Positions 23,632 through 29,042 of a stretch of 30,990 bases of DNA are shown piece after piece. Below the pieces are notes generated by a model. That model saw only the letters and a list, made by a program, of their open reading frames with translations, did not search any database and had not been told where the DNA came from. Origin of the DNA: a virus; the IMG/VR virus record IMGVR_UViG_3300030090_000661, positions 1 to 30,990 of that record; one strand, written 5' to 3'. How positions within the stretch are numbered: the first letter of the stretch is position 1; each line of letters opens with the position of its first letter. The translations under genes and the position numbers were made by a program.

Positions 23632-23949
23632 TTACTCCTCTCCTAAAAGATTTAACATCTTTAAAGACTGTTCATGCAATTTTTTGTATCCTTCAACTTG
23701 AACCTCAAGTTTAATTATTTGTTGTGCTAATTCTATCTTTGCATAGAAGTCACACAAATCCCCTACTCTATCCTCATTTACCCAACTAAACACCTCAGGA
23801 TAAACCCTTTTTATTTCTGATACATTTATTTTATAACTCCCATCTGGATTAATACTATGGTTAATGCGCCCATCCTTACACGCCTTTGATATGGTGGGCT
23901 TTGATTTACCTGTGAGCTTAGATGCTTCACCTAGTGTTAAAGTTTTCAT
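23632..23949 (-). CDS. Excisionase/MerR-like HTH protein with C-terminal coiled coil
   Basis: 105 residues from the ATG at 23949, which has a very strong AAGGAGGT ribosome site; upstream codons belong to another gene in a different frame. Residues 5-25 form a helix-turn-helix of the HTH_17/MerR-like type (L-G-E-A-S-K-L-T-G-K-S-K-P-T-I-S-K), followed by a wing (about 35-46) and a long coiled coil (about 68-102). Such proteins serve as excisionases (directionality factors) or small repressors. Its place immediately upstream of the integrase promoter and its candidate operator suggests a control role in integration or excision. The long coiled coil, giving dimers, is more repressor-like. Confidence 0.8.
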   Translation of the reverse strand: MKTLTLGEASKLTGKSKPTISKACKDGRINHSINPDGSYKINVSEIKRVYPEVFSWVNEDRVGDLCDFYAKIELAQQIIKLEVQVEGYKKLHEQSLKMLNLLGEE

Positions 23950-23965
23950 GCGTAGTCTACCTCCT

Positions 23966-24136
23966 TCAAAACATTGGATACCAAATCGCACCATCATCAA
24001 TCATTTCTTTTACGTGTTCTAGCTCACTGCTTGCTACGTCAGCCCTTTGAATATCTCCCAGCCATTCAGCATCAGATATTTCTTTCTGCAAGTCTATGCA
24101 GTATTGGTGTATCGGTATTACATCTTCATATGTCAT
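23966..24136 (-). CDS. 56-residue unknown protein
   Basis: The ATG at 24136 overlaps the preceding TGA (ATGA), and the stop lies just upstream of the HTH gene ribosome site. The product is acidic and helical (one long helix about 10-46 with D, E and L/I spacing) and ends in I-W-Y-P-M-F. It fills an otherwise gene-free gap of about 180 bases. Function unknown. Confidence 0.72.
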   Translation of the reverse strand: MTYEDVIPIHQYCIDLQKEISDAEWLGDIQRADVASSELEHVKEMIDDGAIWYPMF

Positions 24137-24348
24137 GGTATGTCTACCTCCTCTAGTGTGATTACGTATTCTCTGATAACCAAACCATCAGAGTTTGTGA
24201 CTATGATATTGTCAGGCAGGTCAGGTAGTTCACCTGAGAATAGTCTGTCTCGCAGATCTTTTCTATCCTTAAAAGTTACCATCGACAAGTGTTCCTTGTC
24301 ATCTGACTTCTGTTTCCATATAGCTATGTGCATTGTGTTACCCTTCAT
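24133..24348 (-). CDS. Small unknown protein
   Basis: 71 residues from 24348, or 66 from the ATG at 24333; both starts have comparable ribosome sites (AAAGG at six bases, AAGGG at seven). Alternating beta strands and one charged helix (D-R-K-D-L-R-D-R-L), ending in an acidic strand (V-I-T-L-E-E-V-D). No family recognised. Confidence 0.68.
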   Translation of the reverse strand: MKGNTMHIAIWKQKSDDKEHLSMVTFKDRKDLRDRLFSGELPDLPDNIIVTNSDGLVIREYVITLEEVDIP

Positions 24349-24490
24349 TTGTTACCTTTGGTGTATCAATAAGGACAACCTCTTCTTGTCCCTCAAGGTA
24401 GTTTTCTATTGCTTCACGTACCCACCAAAGTTCTTTTGCATTTTCTTCGTACTCAACTCTAAATACTACTCTTGTTTCTACATAATACAT
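24338..24490 (-). CDS. 50-residue unknown protein
   Basis: ATG at 24490 shares one base with the preceding stop (TGATG). The product has an N-terminal beta strand (Y-Y-V-E-T-R-V-V-F-R-V), an amphipathic helix (E-E-N-A-K-E-L-W-W-V-R-E-A-I) and a C-terminal strand, a compact alpha/beta pattern. It fills a 141-base gap between two coupled genes. Function unknown. Confidence 0.7.
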   Translation of the reverse strand: MYYVETRVVFRVEYEENAKELWWVREAIENYLEGQEEVVLIDTPKVTNEG

Positions 24491-24852
24491 CAGTCCATCC
24501 TTGTTATAAAGTATGTTTCATTAGGCATAGGCAAGGCAACAATTGCACTTTCATAAAAGTACACAGTACCCCAACAGCATTGCATCTTACCTACCCAAGG
24601 CATCACAGGGTCATCATCATATTTAGACTGATAGTCGCCATTAGCCAACACTTCACCACTAAACTCATACAGACCACCAAATCCATAGGCTACTTCCATA
24701 AAGTCTTTTAGCGTTTGTGTTTCCCTGCCAAACATATCATAGTCAGCAACCCAGTAAGGAAGTATACCCAACATTTCCTTGAGGTGTTCTTCTGGCACAT
24801 CAGGAAATGCGCCAGTGTTGATAGTAAGTGGTAAAATATTATTAAGCATCAT
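24490..24852 (-). CDS. Unknown phage protein
   Basis: 120 residues, ATG overlapping the preceding stop (ATGA). Rich in aromatic residues and Gly, with Cys-Cys near residue 92; acidic in the middle (Y-D-D-D-P). No signal peptide or TM helix. Domain not recognised; it may be an alpha/beta enzyme-like fold but no catalytic set is evident. Confidence 0.75.
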   Translation of the reverse strand: MMLNNILPLTINTGAFPDVPEEHLKEMLGILPYWVADYDMFGRETQTLKDFMEVAYGFGGLYEFSGEVLANGDYQSKYDDDPVMPWVGKMQCCWGTVYFYESAIVALPMPNETYFITRMD

Positions 24853-25229
24853 GATACCTCCGCTACTGTGCCAAACAAAAGCTTGGCTGTATAATCATCA
24901 ATCACGTAGCGTTGTCCTTTAGGTGACTGTGCTACAATCCAAGGACGCTTACGTGCCTTTGTGTTGTACCCTACAAGGTATACCATCATGCCTTGCAAAG
25001 ATGCAACCTTTTCTGTGTCAAGGTCACTAAGCTGCGCCATCTGTTTTAGGTGCTTTTCTTCTGAGGTTTTAGCACCGTCAATAAGCACCTTGAGTTTAAA
25101 GGTAGCCTCGCCACCGTCATAGCTACAGTTGCCTATCTCAAAGGTGTAGCCATCAATACCGTTGTTGTTAAGCACGTCATTAAGTTGATTTCGTAGCTCA
25201 CGCAGTACTGGTTTTGTAAAGGTTGTCAT
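24849..25229 (-). CDS. Conserved-type small phage protein, function unknown
   Basis: 126 residues, ATG by ATGA overlap. The N-terminal part (L-R-E-L-R-N-Q-L-N-D-V-L, then G-x4-I-G-N-C-S-Y) resembles a family of phage proteins of unknown function that begin with such a helix and continue with beta strands. The C-terminal part has Y-N-x-K-A-R-K-R-P-W-I-V, a basic patch, and a final helix. No catalytic motif seen. Confidence 0.76.
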   Translation of the reverse strand: MTTFTKPVLRELRNQLNDVLNNNGIDGYTFEIGNCSYDGGEATFKLKVLIDGAKTSEEKHLKQMAQLSDLDTEKVASLQGMMVYLVGYNTKARKRPWIVAQSPKGQRYVIDDYTAKLLFGTVAEVS

Positions 25230-25444
25230 CTGTCTTTCCTTTCTATCTCTACAATGTCGTGCATGATGTTTTGCACTGTGTCAAAGATTTCATTAAACCT
25301 GTCTTGTGCGTCTTCTGTAAAGACTTCATCACCGTTTTTATCTAATGTCCAAGGGCTACCTAGACGAGCATTAAAATCGTGTATGTCTTCTAGCCAAGCA
25401 CCTGCAATAGTTTCTGATAGTTCTACGAGTTGTTCTTCTGTCAT
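25226..25444 (-). CDS. Small acidic helical protein
   Basis: 72 residues from the ATG at 25444 (AGGG ribosome site); the longer frame would overlap the upstream gene. Helical and acidic, with no motif beyond a short central Asp/Gly-rich turn (D-K-N-G-D-E). It is coupled to the next gene by ATGA. Function unknown. Confidence 0.7.
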   Translation of the reverse strand: MTEEQLVELSETIAGAWLEDIHDFNARLGSPWTLDKNGDEVFTEDAQDRFNEIFDTVQNIMHDIVEIERKDR

Positions 25445-25448
25445 TGTT

Positions 25449-25676
25449 TTACCCTGCGAAGTGGCAAAGTTTACGCTTGGTGTCACGGTTTGCTTTGTGT
25501 TCCATGTATAGGCTGCGCTTCCCTAAGTGAATAGCAGTCATACAACCGTTACGATCAATCTTGAAATTACGCTTCACATTCTTACGCTTGCGGTACAATC
25601 CCTTGTTACCTGCAAAGTTAAAACGAAAACCTTTTGTGCCATCATTCAGGGGCTTTGTTGCGAAAAGTACAAACAT
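25449..25676 (-). CDS. Basic small protein, first gene after a leftward control element
   Basis: 75 residues, ATG with GAGGAG. Strongly basic (many Arg/Lys, plus several Asn and His), probably nucleic-acid binding or structured by few secondary elements; no zinc motif. Its start lies about 62 bases downstream (leftward) of the 17-bp dyad at 25739-25755, so it is probably the first gene of a separately controlled leftward unit. Confidence 0.68.
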   Translation of the reverse strand: MFVLFATKPLNDGTKGFRFNFAGNKGLYRKRKNVKRNFKIDRNGCMTAIHLGKRSLYMEHKANRDTKRKLCHFAG

Positions 25677-25708
25677 TTTTTTCTCCTCTTTGTTTGTGTT
25701 CTGTCCTA

Positions 25709-25755
25709 AGTCTATTTCATGTTTCCCAGTATTGCAAATGTTACGTTACGTCACA
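25709..25755 (-). promoter_or_regulatory. Candidate activated promoter with 17-bp dyad (copy 1)
   Basis: On the leftward strand, the near-palindrome TGTGACGTAACGTAACA (25739-25755) is followed after one base by TTGCAA (25732-25737), a 17-base spacer and TAGACT (25709-25714). The start codon at 25676 is about 26 bases beyond the predicted start point. The identical 17-mer lies in the same position relative to a TTG hexamer at 28059. Weak core boxes plus an adjacent dyad suggest activator dependence. Confidence 0.5.
25739..25755. repeat. 17-bp direct repeat, copy 1 of 2
   Basis: TGTTACGTTACGTCACA on the given strand, identical to 28059-28075. It overlaps the 3' end of the methyltransferase-like gene by five bases. 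It is itself almost a dyad (14 of 16 non-central positions match its own reverse complement). Confidence 0.85.
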
Positions 25756-26479
25756 TTGGTAGTGGTGAAGTATGGGCAGCCCAAACAGCCCTAGCGAAAC
25801 CTCTAGGCGTAGCACTACGAATGTTTTTAGTCTTCATAGACTTACCACCTAGCTTGAGGTGCTGCCTACTGTATCCCTCTTCTGGCGATACTCTTTCCTT
25901 GTATGGCATACGAAAACCACCACCAGTCCACAGGCAAGTTTTCTTTGGGTAGGCATCCCTTGGCGCTATATAATCAGGCCATTTAGGATGATCTGCTTTC
26001 TCTTTGGGTATGTATCCACCATACTCGTATGGGTGAAAACTATAGTCAGGTTTACGCCAGATTGTAGCCAGTACAGAAACAGGATTTTCTATAAAATAAG
26101 GGCATCCAAAGTCCTCAAATAGGTCAGCACAATTGCTTGCGTGTTTACTTGCTTTGATTTGAAAAGCAGGGTCAAGCTCTGCCTTACGCTTGAAGTGTGC
26201 CGCACCAGAAACAGCCAAGTCTGTGCATACAGGAAATGCCATACCAAATGCGACACGCTTTCCATTGAAACGGTTAAAGATATCCTTGTGTGTATCAAAG
26301 TCGTGTAAATCAGCATGTATGTAGGTTACACTACCACCACCAGCGAAACGGTCAACTATCTCGCCAGTATGTTGTATGTCAAAGGCATAGCACGTATAGC
26401 CAGCTTCAGCCCATGGTGTTAGTGCTTCCCCTGTATAATCATACAGACTTAATACTATTTTATTTTTATTTACGTTCAT
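25751..26479 (-). CDS. C5-cytosine methyltransferase-like protein
   Basis: 242 residues from the ATG at 26479 with GAGGTG upstream; the longer frame begins with TTG. It fits a phage branch of the C5-cytosine methyltransferase superfamily: SAM-binding motif I L-S-L-Y-D-Y-T-G (10-17) and acidic Asp34, the catalytic-loop motif F-P-V-Cys85-T with the nucleophile Cys, and E131-N-P in place of the usual E-N-V. No partner restriction enzyme was found, so protection of viral DNA, or a first step in base modification, is more likely than restriction. The target-recognition part is short. Target and product are not predictable from sequence. Confidence 0.78.
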   Translation of the reverse strand: MNVNKNKIVLSLYDYTGEALTPWAEAGYTCYAFDIQHTGEIVDRFAGGGSVTYIHADLHDFDTHKDIFNRFNGKRVAFGMAFPVCTDLAVSGAAHFKRKAELDPAFQIKASKHASNCADLFEDFGCPYFIENPVSVLATIWRKPDYSFHPYEYGGYIPKEKADHPKWPDYIAPRDAYPKKTCLWTGGGFRMPYKERVSPEEGYSRQHLKLGGKSMKTKNIRSATPRGFARAVWAAHTSPLPM

Positions 26480-26487
26480 TTTACACC

Positions 26488-26574
26488 TCACCAATTTATG
26501 ACCATAAGATAACAGAACACCACCACCACCAAAGTAATAACGGCACCAATCAGCATTGAACCTAGTAAACTCAT
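26488..26574 (-). CDS. 28-residue single-TM peptide
   Basis: ATG with a strong GGAGG ribosome site at seven bases; the stop lies nine bases before the methyltransferase-like start. Almost the whole peptide is one hydrophobic helix with a run of Val. It is shorter than most gene callers accept. Only the ribosome site, spacing and composition support it. Confidence 0.55.
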   Translation of the reverse strand: MSLLGSMLIGAVITLVVVVFCYLMVINW

Positions 26575-26575
26575 G

Positions 26576-26776
26576 TTAAAACCTCCAATCTGTATATAGG
26601 TTTTCTGCTTTTCGTTTATCTTCTAAAATATCTCTGATAGCCTTGTGTCTATCCTTCCTACGTTTTCTAGTTTTGGCATCATCACTGAGGTAACTTTTCC
26701 AAATGATACGAATAAAATCAATATCACTTGCACCTAGACCGCCAGCATCATTTTCAACCATAGTATACAAACTCAT
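26576..26776 (-). CDS. Small basic/acidic unknown protein
   Basis: 66 residues, ATG by ATGA overlap. An acidic, Gly-containing N-terminal third is followed by a strongly basic helical region (T-R-K-R-R-K-D-R-H-K). Could contact nucleic acid; no motif. Function unknown. Confidence 0.68.
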   Translation of the reverse strand: MSLYTMVENDAGGLGASDIDFIRIIWKSYLSDDAKTRKRRKDRHKAIRDILEDKRKAENLYTDWRF

Positions 26777-27027
26777 TTGTAGAACCTTTCATATAGATAT
26801 TTTAGTTTCTCTTTTTCTGGGTGTTTGTGTATCCACATCCCACTGTCAGCAACAAAATGCTTTTCAAAAAACTTGTCTAGCGTTTCATTACCAGTTTTCT
26901 TTTTGGTGTCTATCTGTTGTGACAATGCGTCAAAATCACCATCAGACATAATAGGTGCGTCAAGATATTCATAGGCATAAGCTGCGACAGAAATCTTGAT
27001 ACGGTTTCTTGTCTCTTCATTAATCAT
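26773..27027 (-). CDS. Small protein resembling the Ia region of bacterial DNA ligase
   Basis: 84 residues. Residues 16-40 (A-Y-A-Y-E-Y-L-D-A-P-I-M-S-D then G-D-F-D-A-L) match the pattern of the LigA N-terminal Ia domain (tyrosines, then S-D-x-x-Y/F-D-x-L), which in LigA binds NMN. There is no adenylation domain, so it cannot be a ligase by itself. Similar stand-alone helical hairpins may occur in other phage proteins. The rest is helical and basic. Assignment by motif only. Confidence 0.65.
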   Translation of the reverse strand: MINEETRNRIKISVAAYAYEYLDAPIMSDGDFDALSQQIDTKKKTGNETLDKFFEKHFVADSGMWIHKHPEKEKLKYLYERFYK

Positions 27028-27039
27028 TTTGTTTCATCC

Positions 27040-27183
27040 CTAAACATTAATAGTTTTTACTACGCAACGACAACCAGTCTCATGCTGTGCATTAAAGGAT
27101 GATAGCATAGCATCATTGTGACAAGTATAATCAGCATAAACATAAGGTTCGTCATCATAACAAATTACGACATATATTTTCAT
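27040..27183 (-). CDS. 47-residue cysteine-containing unknown protein
   Basis: ATG at 27183 with GGAG nine bases upstream. Four cysteines (residues 8, 21, 38, 40), a strand-rich N-terminus (K-I-Y-V-V-I-C-Y) and a strand-like C-terminus. It fills a 220-base gap together with a hairpin upstream. Could be a small metal- or nucleic-acid-binding protein; no family recognised. Confidence 0.62.
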   Translation of the reverse strand: MKIYVVICYDDEPYVYADYTCHNDAMLSSFNAQHETGCRCVVKTINV

Positions 27184-27211
27184 TTTGTTTTACTCCGCTT
27201 GATTGATTAGC

Positions 27212-27241
27212 AATTAGCATCAGTCTAAACCGATGCTAATT
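27212..27241 (-). promoter_or_regulatory. Perfect 10-bp hairpin between small gene and HhH gene
   Basis: AATTAGCATC and GATGCTAATT, perfect ten-base arms with a ten-base loop. No T-run follows on the leftward strand, so it may be an RNA-processing or protein-binding site. Near-duplicate units ATTAGCA also occur just beside it. Confidence 0.5.
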
Positions 27242-27250
27242 AGAAAGCAA

Positions 27251-27886
27251 TCATTTTTTGCAAGCGTCAACCGCAAGTGTCCAAATATTTATGCACTCAA
27301 CATGAAACCTTGAAACAATATCACCAGTAACTAGTGATCTATTTGCCTGATTACCAGCAACATAATCACACCAGCTATTCCACCAGTATTCACTACCCTT
27401 TTGCTGGCATAATTCAATGTAAGTAGCTATCTTTTTACGCTTGCCCTTGTCTGACATGGTGGCAGGAATTTTTGTGAAGTTTGCATTCATGCCAAGTCTT
27501 TTAAGATTGTGACTATCCAAACAAGCGATATTAAAACCTAGCATCTGGCAAACGAAAGACGCTTTAACCATGCCTAAATTAGGAACATTCATGAATAATA
27601 GGATAGCTTCCGTTATCCCTTCAACGCTATCATATCCAAACTTATCAGCTATATGCATTGCCTTACCATATAGCCAAGCATCGTTTTTGATTGCATATTC
27701 TAAACCCTCAGCTTTCAAGCCCCAAAGACAATTAGCTTTGTACTTGTCCTTAATTACTTTTTCAGCCTGTCCTGTGCAAGTTTGCAGTCCAGATTGAATT
27801 GTTGAAAGTGTAAAACCTATAATAGGCGCTACGCTGTTTTGATACTTTGCTAAGTTTGCAATTTCTATACAATCTCTTTTATACAT
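27251..27886 (-). CDS. HhH-GPD-like (DNA glycosylase fold) protein
   Basis: 211 residues from the ATG at 27886, with an AAGGA ribosome site; a small gene ends two bases upstream. Residues 99-131 follow the helix-hairpin-helix and catalytic-Asp pattern of the endonuclease III superfamily: V-P102-N-L-G105-M-V-K108-A, then a short strand with C-L-D124-S-H126. The family Lys of bifunctional enzymes is replaced by Val, with Lys one position later, while the Asp is kept, as in monofunctional glycosylases. No iron-sulfur Cys cluster is seen. It could remove damaged or host-specific bases, but substrate is unknown and the identification is by motif. The second gene of the leftward block, it is likely expressed early. 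Confidence 0.72.
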   Translation of the reverse strand: MYKRDCIEIANLAKYQNSVAPIIGFTLSTIQSGLQTCTGQAEKVIKDKYKANCLWGLKAEGLEYAIKNDAWLYGKAMHIADKFGYDSVEGITEAILLFMNVPNLGMVKASFVCQMLGFNIACLDSHNLKRLGMNANFTKIPATMSDKGKRKKIATYIELCQQKGSEYWWNSWCDYVAGNQANRSLVTGDIVSRFHVECINIWTLAVDACKK

Positions 27887-27887
27887 T

Positions 27888-27992
27888 TTATTGTCCTTTC
27901 TTGTTTGTTTGGTAGTCATGCCACAGTTTTAAAATATAGTCAACCAAGTCTTTTTCTATTTGGTCATGATATGCGTTATTTGATAGTTTCAT
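27888..27992 (-). CDS. 34-residue leader-position small protein
   Basis: ATG at 27992; the upstream bases AAAGGACTAATAAA closely repeat those before the HhH gene (AAAGGACAATAAA), so the same kind of initiation signal is used twice. The stop is one base from the HhH start codon. Helical and amphipathic (Y-I-L-K-L-W-H-D-Y) with no motif. It is the first gene of the leftward block. Confidence 0.62.
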   Translation of the reverse strand: MKLSNNAYHDQIEKDLVDYILKLWHDYQTNKKGQ

Positions 27993-28028
27993 TTTATTAG
28001 TCCTTTTATTTATGTTGCGTCTGAAAAC

Positions 28029-28075
28029 CAGAGACACCAAAACCAAAAGATAGTCAATTGTTACGTTACGTCACA
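28029..28075 (-). promoter_or_regulatory. Candidate activated promoter with 17-bp dyad (copy 2)
   Basis: On the leftward strand, the dyad at 28059-28075 is followed after one base by TTGACT (28052-28057). The region that would hold the -10 (about 28029-28034) is a poor match to TATAAT, so activity would depend on the dyad-binding factor. The first leftward ATG lies 66 bases beyond the dyad, almost the same as at copy 1. Confidence 0.5.
28059..28075. repeat. 17-bp direct repeat, copy 2 of 2
   Basis: TGTTACGTTACGTCACA on the given strand, identical to 25739-25755 over 17 bases, with different flanks, so selection rather than recent duplication is likely. Confidence 0.85.
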
Positions 28076-28528
28076 AATAGTAATGACCATAAAAATATAG
28101 GGGTGGTATTCTGGAATAGGCGAAAAAGAATGGGGGATATAGTTTTTAATGTTGTTATATTCTCTTTTTATTTTGGCTGGGAATTATGCATCACTTTCAA
28201 AATCCTGGCCAACTGGTTAAAATATCTGCTATTTTTACTGTCAGATGCAGATAAACAATAAAATATTGTGTATAACTGTCAGTAATAACAGATAGTTACA
28301 TAAAAAAAGTCTAGCAATTCTAGAAACTGGCAGAAATAAGACCCCTCATCTATACCGTGCATGGGCCACCCCCCGGTAGTACGTAGCGTATGTACACCCA
28401 ATGACAGAGATGGGCATTTTAACTTTGGTAATATTTTGTAACAAAACGTGATAATTAATAATTTTTAAGTGTAAGGAATAATATTAAGAAAAATTAAAAG
28501 AAAAATGAATATTTTTTAAAAAAACCTC

Positions 28529-28556
28529 TTGACATGGCGGGTGAAGGTGGTATAAT
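28529..28556 (+). promoter_or_regulatory. Consensus sigma70 promoter, rightward
   Basis: TTGACA (28529-28534), a 16-base spacer and TATAAT (28551-28556), both hexamers identical to consensus, preceded by an AT-rich stretch that could act as UP element. Predicted start near 28563. It faces the lysis genes, with about 230 bases of repeat-containing leader. Confidence 0.85.
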
Positions 28557-28565
28557 ATAAAGTAT

Positions 28566-28656
28566 ACTATAGATTATAACTTATATTTATACTAAAAGTA
28601 TAACACCAACATCAAGTTTAGTAAGTTATTAGTCTAACTATAGATTAATCTATAGT
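28566..28656. promoter_or_regulatory. Operator-like palindrome and half-site downstream of the promoter
   Basis: A perfect 20-bp palindrome at 28637-28656 has half-sites of ACTATAGATT. The same half-site also occurs alone at 28566-28575, a few bases after the predicted transcription start. AAAGTATA-type repeats lie between and after. Arrangement and symmetry fit repressor binding sites controlling the strong promoter. Confidence 0.5.
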
Positions 28657-28719
28657 ATATACTAATAGATATACTTAAAGTATGTCTTAAAGAACATCTT
28701 TTTCTGTCGTCATTTTTGA

Positions 28720-28726
28720 GCGAAGC
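28720..28726 (+). other. GCGAAGC mini-hairpin motif
   Basis: The heptamer GCGAAGC, whose single strand is known to form an exceptionally stable mini-hairpin and which occurs in some phage origins, lies in the control region between A/T runs. A single short match, so chance is possible. Confidence 0.25.
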
Positions 28727-28756
28727 GAAAAAAATATAAAATTGGTGATAAAGGTG

Positions 28757-28785
28757 TTGACATTCAGAATAATATAGAGTATAAC
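28757..28785 (+). promoter_or_regulatory. Promoter overlapping the first rightward start codon
   Basis: TTGACA (28757-28762), a 17-base spacer and TATAAC (28780-28785). The predicted transcription start (about 28791-28793) coincides with the ATG at 28791, and no ribosome site precedes that ATG, so this promoter would give a leaderless mRNA. Confidence 0.7.
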
Positions 28786-28790
28786 TACGC

Positions 28791-29042
28791 ATGTCTAAAC
28801 CAAAATTATATTCTTCAGACAAAGTTATAGAAGAATTTTATGAAGCTCTTGCAAGTGAAGACGAAGGAAGAGTGCGAAGAGTGCATATTCCTAGATCTGA
28901 TGTATTTTATGTTAGAGAAAAGATCTTCCAGGACACAGGAGTCAGATATTCTTTAGATCATGTAGAGCGTGCAATGTATTTAGAAGGTATGTTGGACGCT
29001 AAAGACGTTTTAGATCCTAAAAGAAAGAGAAAGTATGGCTAG
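28791..29042 (+). CDS. Conserved-type small phage protein, first rightward gene
   Basis: 83 residues. Helical, with a basic C-terminus (P-K-R-K-R-K-Y-G); the middle (D-V-F-Y-V-R-E-K-I-F-Q-D-T-G then S-L-D-H-V-E-R-A-M-Y-L-E-G-M-L) looks like a small DNA- or protein-binding helical domain. It resembles unnamed proteins I associate with marine phages; function unknown. It overlaps the holin-like gene by eight bases. No ribosome site lies before the ATG (see the promoter at 28757). Confidence 0.78.
   Translation: MSKPKLYSSDKVIEEFYEALASEDEGRVRRVHIPRSDVFYVREKIFQDTGVRYSLDHVERAMYLEGMLDAKDVLDPKRKRKYG

Larger units (their letters stand above)
27993..28790. other. Divergent intergenic control region, AT-rich
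   Basis: About 800 bases between leftward and rightward genes. It holds a copy of the 17-bp dyad, direct repeats ACTGTCAG (28237-28244 and 28275-28282), an inverted TAACTGTCAG/CAGATAGTTA pair (28273-28298), a GC-rich patch around 28350-28390, a very AT-rich stretch (about 28430-28528), a consensus promoter, a palindrome, and the mini-hairpin GCGAAGC at 28720-28726. A replication origin or attachment site is possible but not proven. A hydrophobic frame at 28130-28261 lacks support. Confidence 0.6.

Noticed and set aside
23950-24000. Longer N-terminus for the HTH protein
   Set aside because: The region is the 3' end of a coupled 56-codon gene in another frame; the ATG at 23949 has a strong AAGGAGGT ribosome site.
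28058-28261. Rightward 67-codon frame with hydrophobic middle in the control region
   Set aside because: Starts with TTG inside the 17-bp repeat, no convincing ribosome site and no coupling. The internal ATG at 28130 gives a 43-residue TM peptide with only a weak AGG upstream; not called.
28320-28400. GC-rich patch as a tRNA or attP fragment
   Set aside because: No T-loop or acceptor stem pattern could be drawn; only a short imperfect GTACGTA/TATGTAC dyad was seen.
28634-28822. Leftward frame across the rightward promoter and first rightward gene
   Set aside because: Covers the promoter, the palindrome and the start of a better-supported gene on the other strand; low-complexity product.
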